A stretch of 39,872 nt of DNA from assembly GCA_049802235.1 (NCBI GenBank), contig JBARMB010000097.1, forward strand, positions 1 through 39,872, in the 5' to 3' direction. Positions within the stretch are counted from its first letter, which is position 1. Each line of letters begins with the position of its first letter. A model generated the notes under the pieces. That model made no database searches and was not told the origin of the DNA. It saw only the letters and a program-made list of their open reading frames with translations. This document shows positions 36,845 through 39,872 of the stretch, in pieces. This DNA is from VBDM01 sp049802235 (GTDB lineage Bacteria > Pseudomonadota > Gammaproteobacteria > Burkholderiales > SG8-39). The translations under genes were made by a program, and so were the position numbers.

Positions 36845-37299
36845 CTGTGGCTCTTGGCGACGTTCCTGCCGAAATTGGCCATCTCCACCGCGACATCGGC
36901 GCAGTCGCCGCCTTTCTGCGCCGCCCGCGCCTCGGCCTGGGCCTCGGTATCGGTGGTGAGTATGCCGTTCGCCACCGGGATGCCGCTGTCGAGCTGCACC
37001 TGCATGAGGCCCGAAGCCGATTCGCTGGCGACGATCTCGAAGTGATAGGTATCGCCGCGGATCACCGCGCCGAGCGCGATCAGCGCGTCATATTTTTCCG
37101 TGTTGGCGAGCATCTGCAGCGCCAGCGGCGCCTCGAGCGCGCCCGGCACCGAGACAACGGTGACATCGGCGACGCCGAGCTCCGCCAGCCGCCTGCGGCA
37201 AGCCTCGAGCATCGACAGGCCGATGCTCTCGTTGAAGCGGCTGCGCACGATGCCCACGCGCAGCCCGGCGCCGCCGCGATCGGGCCTGATTTCCGCCAT
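36841..37299 (-). CDS. ribH: 6,7-dimethyl-8-ribityllumazine synthase
   Basis: This enzyme condenses the ribityl pyrimidine with 3,4-dihydroxybutanone 4-phosphate. It has 152 aa from the ATG at 37299, and the longer frame lies in ribBA. Motifs: VGIVRSRFNESIGLSML (Phe-Asn substrate site), VPGALEAPLAL, LGAVIRGDTYHFEIVASESA (with the His catalytic residue) and VANGILTTDTEAQAEARA. It overlaps the ribBA stop by one base and nusB by four, so it is in the middle of the riboflavin-nus-thi unit. Confidence 0.97.
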   Translation of the reverse strand: MAEIRPDRGGAGLRVGIVRSRFNESIGLSMLEACRRRLAELGVADVTVVSVPGALEAPLALQMLANTEKYDALIALGAVIRGDTYHFEIVASESASGLMQVQLDSGIPVANGILTTDTEAQAEARAAQKGGDCADVAVEMANFGRNVAKSHR

Positions 37300-38408
37300 C
37301 AGCGCGCCCGCTTTTTCCTGTCCGCCTGCGCATAGCCCGCCACCTCGAGCTCCCAGCCGGCCATGCTCGGCATCTTGCGCGGCGCCGCCATGAGGCGCAT
37401 CTTCCCGACATTCAGGTCGCGCAGGATCTGCGCGCCGATGCCGTAGGTGAGCAGATCCATCTTTACCGGCGTCTTCGGCCGGGCGTTCGAGGCCACGCGC
37501 TCGATCAGTTGCGCCGCGCTCTCCGAGCAATTGAGCAGCACCATCACCCCTGTGCCTTCGGCGGCGATTTTCTCCAGCGCCTCATGCACCGTCCACGAAT
37601 GCACGCCGGGACCGGTGTCGAGCAGGTCGAGCAGCGATAGCGGCTCATGCACCCGCACCAGCGTTTCCGTGCCGGGGGTGACTTCGCCGCGCACCAGCGC
37701 CAGGTGGGTCTCGCCTGCAATCTTTTCCAGGTACGCGACCAGCCGGAACGGCCCGAAGGGGGTGTGGATGACGCGCTCCGTGACGCGCTTGATGAGCGAC
37801 TCGTTGCGGCTGCGGAAATGGATCAGCTCCGCAATCGAACCGATCTTGAGGCCGTGCTGCCCTCCGAACTCGATCAGATCGGGCAACCGCGCCATGGTGC
37901 CGTCGTCCTTCATGATCTCGCACAGCACCGCAGCCGGATACAGGCCCGCGAGCTGGGCCAGATCGCAGCAGGCCTCGGTGTGGCCGGCGCGCACCAGCAC
38001 CCCGCCGTTCTGCGCGACCAGGGGGAAAACGTGGCCGGGCTGGACGATGTCTTCGGGCGTCGCCTGGGGCGCGGCCGCCGTCTTGATCGTGCGCGCCCGG
38101 TCGGCCGCCGAAATGCCCGTGGTGATGCCCGATGCCGCCTCGATGGACACGGTGAAATTCGTCCCGTGCACGGAGCGGTTGCGCGCCACCATCGGCGGCA
38201 GGTTCAGGCGCATGGCGTGCGCCTCCGTGATCGGCATGCAGATCAATCCGCGGCCGAACCTGGCCATGAAATTGATTTTCTCCGGAGTGACGAATTCCGC
38301 CGCGAAAACGAGATCGCCCTCGTTTTCGCGGTCTTCATCATCGACCAGGATGACCGTCCCTCCGGACTTGATCTCGGCGATGATTTCTGGGATGGAACTG
38401 AGGTTCAT
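37299..38408 (-). CDS. ribBA: 3,4-dihydroxy-2-butanone 4-phosphate synthase with degenerate GTP cyclohydrolase II domain (RibBA/RibBX type)
   Basis: Length is 369 aa. The N-terminal ~200 residues are a good DHBP synthase: VDDEDRENEGDLVFAAE (acidic loop), TTGISAADRARTI, VFPLVAQNGGVLVRAGHTEA. The C-terminal part has the GCH II fold outline, including FGPFRLVAYLEK and LLTYGIGAQILRDL. It lacks the Cys-x10-Cys-x-Cys zinc site and nearby catalytic residues: where RVHSEC would be, it reads RVHEPLSLLDLLDTGPG. GTP cyclohydrolase activity is therefore unlikely, and a separate RibA should exist elsewhere. Such RibBX proteins are known in beta- and gammaproteobacteria. The 177 bp upstream shows no FMN riboswitch I can recognise. 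Confidence 0.93.
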   Translation of the reverse strand: MNLSSIPEIIAEIKSGGTVILVDDEDRENEGDLVFAAEFVTPEKINFMARFGRGLICMPITEAHAMRLNLPPMVARNRSVHGTNFTVSIEAASGITTGISAADRARTIKTAAAPQATPEDIVQPGHVFPLVAQNGGVLVRAGHTEACCDLAQLAGLYPAAVLCEIMKDDGTMARLPDLIEFGGQHGLKIGSIAELIHFRSRNESLIKRVTERVIHTPFGPFRLVAYLEKIAGETHLALVRGEVTPGTETLVRVHEPLSLLDLLDTGPGVHSWTVHEALEKIAAEGTGVMVLLNCSESAAQLIERVASNARPKTPVKMDLLTYGIGAQILRDLNVGKMRLMAAPRKMPSMAGWELEVAGYAQADRKKRAR

Positions 38409-38542
38409 GGGGCTGGAAGAATTTCCGTGCGTGAATTTTACGCCATTCGGCGCCGCGCCGCGCCTTCGAACCGGCGACTGCGTTGCGCTGCGCCGGCGCG
38501 AATCGGGGAAACTCTCCGCGACGCAGGCGGGGCGCGCAAAAG

Positions 38543-38568
38543 AAAAGGGGCGCTGTTGCGCCCCTTTT
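38543..38568 (-). terminator. Strong terminator after rplS
   Basis: AAAAGGGGCGC at 38543-38553 is the exact reverse complement of GCGCCCCTTTT at 38558-38568, with a four-base TGTT loop. Read on the minus strand the stem is followed by CTTTTG, fitting an intrinsic terminator for the rimM-trmD-rplS unit whose last stop is at 38586. The flanking A and T runs make it nearly symmetric, but the plus strand has no gene ending here. Confidence 0.85.
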
Positions 38569-38585
38569 CCGACGGCGTGATATCG

Positions 38586-38963
38586 CTATTCCTCGCCGCC
38601 CTGCTCGTGGACCGCCACTTTCTCGCGAATGCGGGCGCCCTTGCCGGAGCGCTGGCGCTGGTAGTAGAGCTTGGCGCGGCGCACGTCGCCCTTGCGCTTC
38701 ACCTCGACCGAGGCGATCAGCGGCGAATAGGTCTGGAAGGTGCGCTCGACGCCTTCGCCCGAGGATATCTTGCGCACCGTGAACGAGGAGTTGATGCCGC
38801 GGTTCTTCTTGGCGATCACCAGGCCCTCGTAGGCCTGCACGCGCTTGCGCTCGCCCTCGACCACGTTGACATTCACCACCACCGTGTCACCGGCGGAAAA
38901 TTCGGGCACGGTCTTGCCGAGCCGCTTGATTTCGTCCTGCTCGACCTTCTGGATCAAATTCAT
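38586..38963 (-). CDS. rplS: 50S ribosomal protein L19
   Basis: L19 sits at the 30S-50S interface. It has 125 aa from the ATG at 38963, with AAGGAG seven bases upstream. The longer start at 38990 has no such site. It shows LIQKVEQDEIKRLGKTVPEF, GDTVVVNVNVVEGERKRVQAYEGLVIAKKNRG, SFTVRKISSGEGVERTFQTYSPLI and RRAKLYYQRQRSGKGARIREK, all standard L19. It is the last gene of the rimM-trmD-rplS unit, 98 bp after trmD, with a stable hairpin in the gap and a terminator after it. Confidence 0.98.
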   Translation of the reverse strand: MNLIQKVEQDEIKRLGKTVPEFSAGDTVVVNVNVVEGERKRVQAYEGLVIAKKNRGINSSFTVRKISSGEGVERTFQTYSPLIASVEVKRKGDVRRAKLYYQRQRSGKGARIREKVAVHEQGGEE

Positions 38964-39028
38964 GCTTTTACTCCTTCGTGCCTGTAACACAATACGAGAG
39001 GAAACATCCCCTCGTGCTTCCCTGAATC

Positions 39029-39061
39029 GGGAGCTGTTTCAGATCCTTCTGAAACAGCCCC
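39029..39061 (-). other. Stable hairpin in the trmD-rplS gap (rplS leader)
   Basis: GCTGTTTCAGA at 39033-39043 pairs perfectly with TCTGAAACAGC at 39048-39058 around a TCCT loop. GGG/CCC pairs at the base extend it past one bulged A. A second imperfect hairpin (ACGAGAGG / CCCCTCGT, 38994-39014) lies downstream before rplS. There is no T-run after the main stem, so it is not a clear terminator. It may be an mRNA-stability or regulatory element. Confidence 0.5.
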
Positions 39062-39805
39062 TCAGTGTTCCTGTTCCTGCCTGAATTCCTCAAGCAGCTT
39101 GCGTTCCGCTTCGCTCAGGCCGCGCCGCTCGAGCAGCTCGGGCCTTCTCAGCCAGGTCCTTCCCAGCGCCTGCTTCAGCCGCCAGCGCTCGATTCTGGCG
39201 TGGTCGCCCGAGAGCAGCACTGCCGGCACCGCTTCGCCGCGCCAGACTTCGGGCCGCGTGTACTGCGGGCAATCGAGCAATCCGTTCACGAACGAATCCT
39301 GCGCGGCGGAAAGCCCGTCGCCCAGGACGCCGGGCAACTGCCGCACCACGGCATCGATCAGCACCATCGCCGCCAGCTCGCCGCCGGAGAGGACGTAGTC
39401 GCCGATCGACACTTCCTCGTCCGCGCAGCGGCGGATCAGGCGTTCATCGACGTCTTCGTATCGTCCGCACAGCAGCACCAGCCGCGGCTCCTTGGCGAGC
39501 GCCATCACCTTGCGGTGATCCAGCACCGCCCCTTGCGGCGAGAGATAGATCACCTTCGCTGCTCCCTCGGCTGTCGACTTCGCCGCGGAGATCGCCTGCT
39601 CGAGCGGCTCGGCGAGCATCACCATGCCCGGGCCGCCGCCGTACGGCCGGTCATCGACCGTACGGTAGTTGTTGCTGGTGAAATCGCGCGGATTCCACAA
39701 CGCCAGACTCCACTGCCCCTGCTCCAGTGCGCGGCGCGTGATGCCCCAGTCGGTGACCGCAGCGAGCATCTCGGGAAACAGCGTCACGCAGTCGAACCGG
39801 ATCAC
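39062..39805 (-). CDS. trmD: tRNA (guanine-N1)-methyltransferase TrmD
   Basis: This SPOUT-class enzyme methylates G37 of certain tRNAs using SAM. It has 247 aa from a GTG at 39805 that overlaps the rimM stop (GTGA). Visible motifs are RFDCVTLFPEMLAAVTDWGI, WNPRDFTSNNYRTVDDRPYGGGPGMVML, VIYLSPQGAVLDH, LLCGRYEDVDERL (SAM-binding knot), EEVSIGDYVLSGGELAAMVLIDAVVRQLPGVLG and LLDCPQYTRPEVWRG. The acidic catalytic Asp is in the segment before the last motif. Length and order are typical. Confidence 0.97.
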   Translation of the reverse strand: MIRFDCVTLFPEMLAAVTDWGITRRALEQGQWSLALWNPRDFTSNNYRTVDDRPYGGGPGMVMLAEPLEQAISAAKSTAEGAAKVIYLSPQGAVLDHRKVMALAKEPRLVLLCGRYEDVDERLIRRCADEEVSIGDYVLSGGELAAMVLIDAVVRQLPGVLGDGLSAAQDSFVNGLLDCPQYTRPEVWRGEAVPAVLLSGDHARIERWRLKQALGRTWLRRPELLERRGLSEAERKLLEEFRQEQEH

Positions 39806-39872
39806 CAGTCCGCTCCCCAGTCGACTTCGACCACCCCTGCCGCGAGGTCCACCCTGCGAACCACCGACCCGG
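39802..39872 (-). CDS. rimM: 16S rRNA processing protein RimM (C-terminal fragment; runs off the right edge)
   Basis: Only the last 22 codons are in the window. They read VVRRVDLAAGVVEVDWGADW before a TGA that overlaps the trmD GTG start. VEVDWGADW is the typical RimM C-terminus in betaproteobacteria, and the position in front of trmD-rplS supports it. RimM assists 30S maturation. Confidence 0.85.
   Translation of the reverse strand, partial: GSVVRRVDLAAGVVEVDWGADW

Noticed and set aside
38409..38542. Possible FMN riboswitch upstream of ribBA
   Set aside because: No GGGGC-GGTG-AAATTCCC-type RFN core was recognised in the gap, although ribBA leaders in other bacteria often have one.

Overview
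The window reads as a chromosomal segment of a G+C-rich (roughly two-thirds G+C by eye) betaproteobacterium. It is probably an environmental Burkholderiales- or Nitrosomonadales-like organism, possibly from a metagenome assembly. The evidence is the gene content and order: recA-recX under a CTGT-N8-ACAG LexA box, rimM-trmD-rplS, ribBA-ribH-nusB-thiL-pgpA-pncC, a RibBA whose GTP cyclohydrolase II half has lost its metal ligands, and a TctAB tricarboxylate-type transporter. The species cannot be named from this sequence alone. Coding density is very high. No stretch over about 300 bases is empty except 27937-28276, which holds a gene remnant. I saw no tRNA, rRNA, insertion sequence, prophage or CRISPR array.

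Layout. (1) 1-4680, minus: a glycolate/glyoxylate operon hyi-glcD-[beta-barrel protein]-glcE-glcF, with glcF running off the left edge. (2) 4851-5953, minus: an AhpD-like peroxidase-family protein and a DUF202 membrane protein, with hairpin repeats around them. (3) 6178-11805, plus: SulP transporter, GDSL lipoprotein esterase, atypical SDR, and a TPR-methyltransferase fusion. (4) 11812-18004, minus: a nitrile-hydratase-like remnant and a tandem-ACT protein, then an arsenosugar-type cluster transcribed arsS -> metallophosphoesterase -> VTT/disulfide-reductase fusion -> TIGR04283 transferase -> TIGR04282 transferase. (5) 18217-18768, plus: PduO-type cobalamin adenosyltransferase. (6) 18861-21564, minus: TctB-TctA and a cyclic-nucleotide-binding protein. 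(7) 21695-24191, minus: a polyprenyl-phosphate phosphoribosyltransferase-like UbiA protein and an ArnT-like glycosyltransferase. (8) 24250-31713, minus: aroG, alaS, a nucleoside-transporter remnant, a VIT1/MbfA-like transporter, a two-TM channel-like protein without a K+ filter, a GNAT, recX, recA. (9) 31914-38408, minus: one tightly overlapping run ribBA-ribH-nusB-thiL-pgpA-pncC-(MEMO1+AMMECR1 fusion)-AmrS. (10) 38586-39872, minus: rimM (partial)-trmD-rplS, closed by a strong terminator.

How the genes work together. Region 1 oxidises glycolate to glyoxylate and handles hydroxypyruvate. Region 4 carries an uncommonly complete set of arsenosugar-associated genes but no arsM arsenite methyltransferase, so the methylated arsenic substrate must be made by a gene elsewhere or the cluster does something else. 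Region 9 joins riboflavin, thiamine, phospholipid and NAD salvage functions to the functionally unresolved AmmeMemoRadiSam system in one apparent transcription unit. The two most interesting parts are the arsenosugar-type cluster, with its unusual phosphoesterase and membrane-reductase fusion, and the AmmeMemoRadiSam set.
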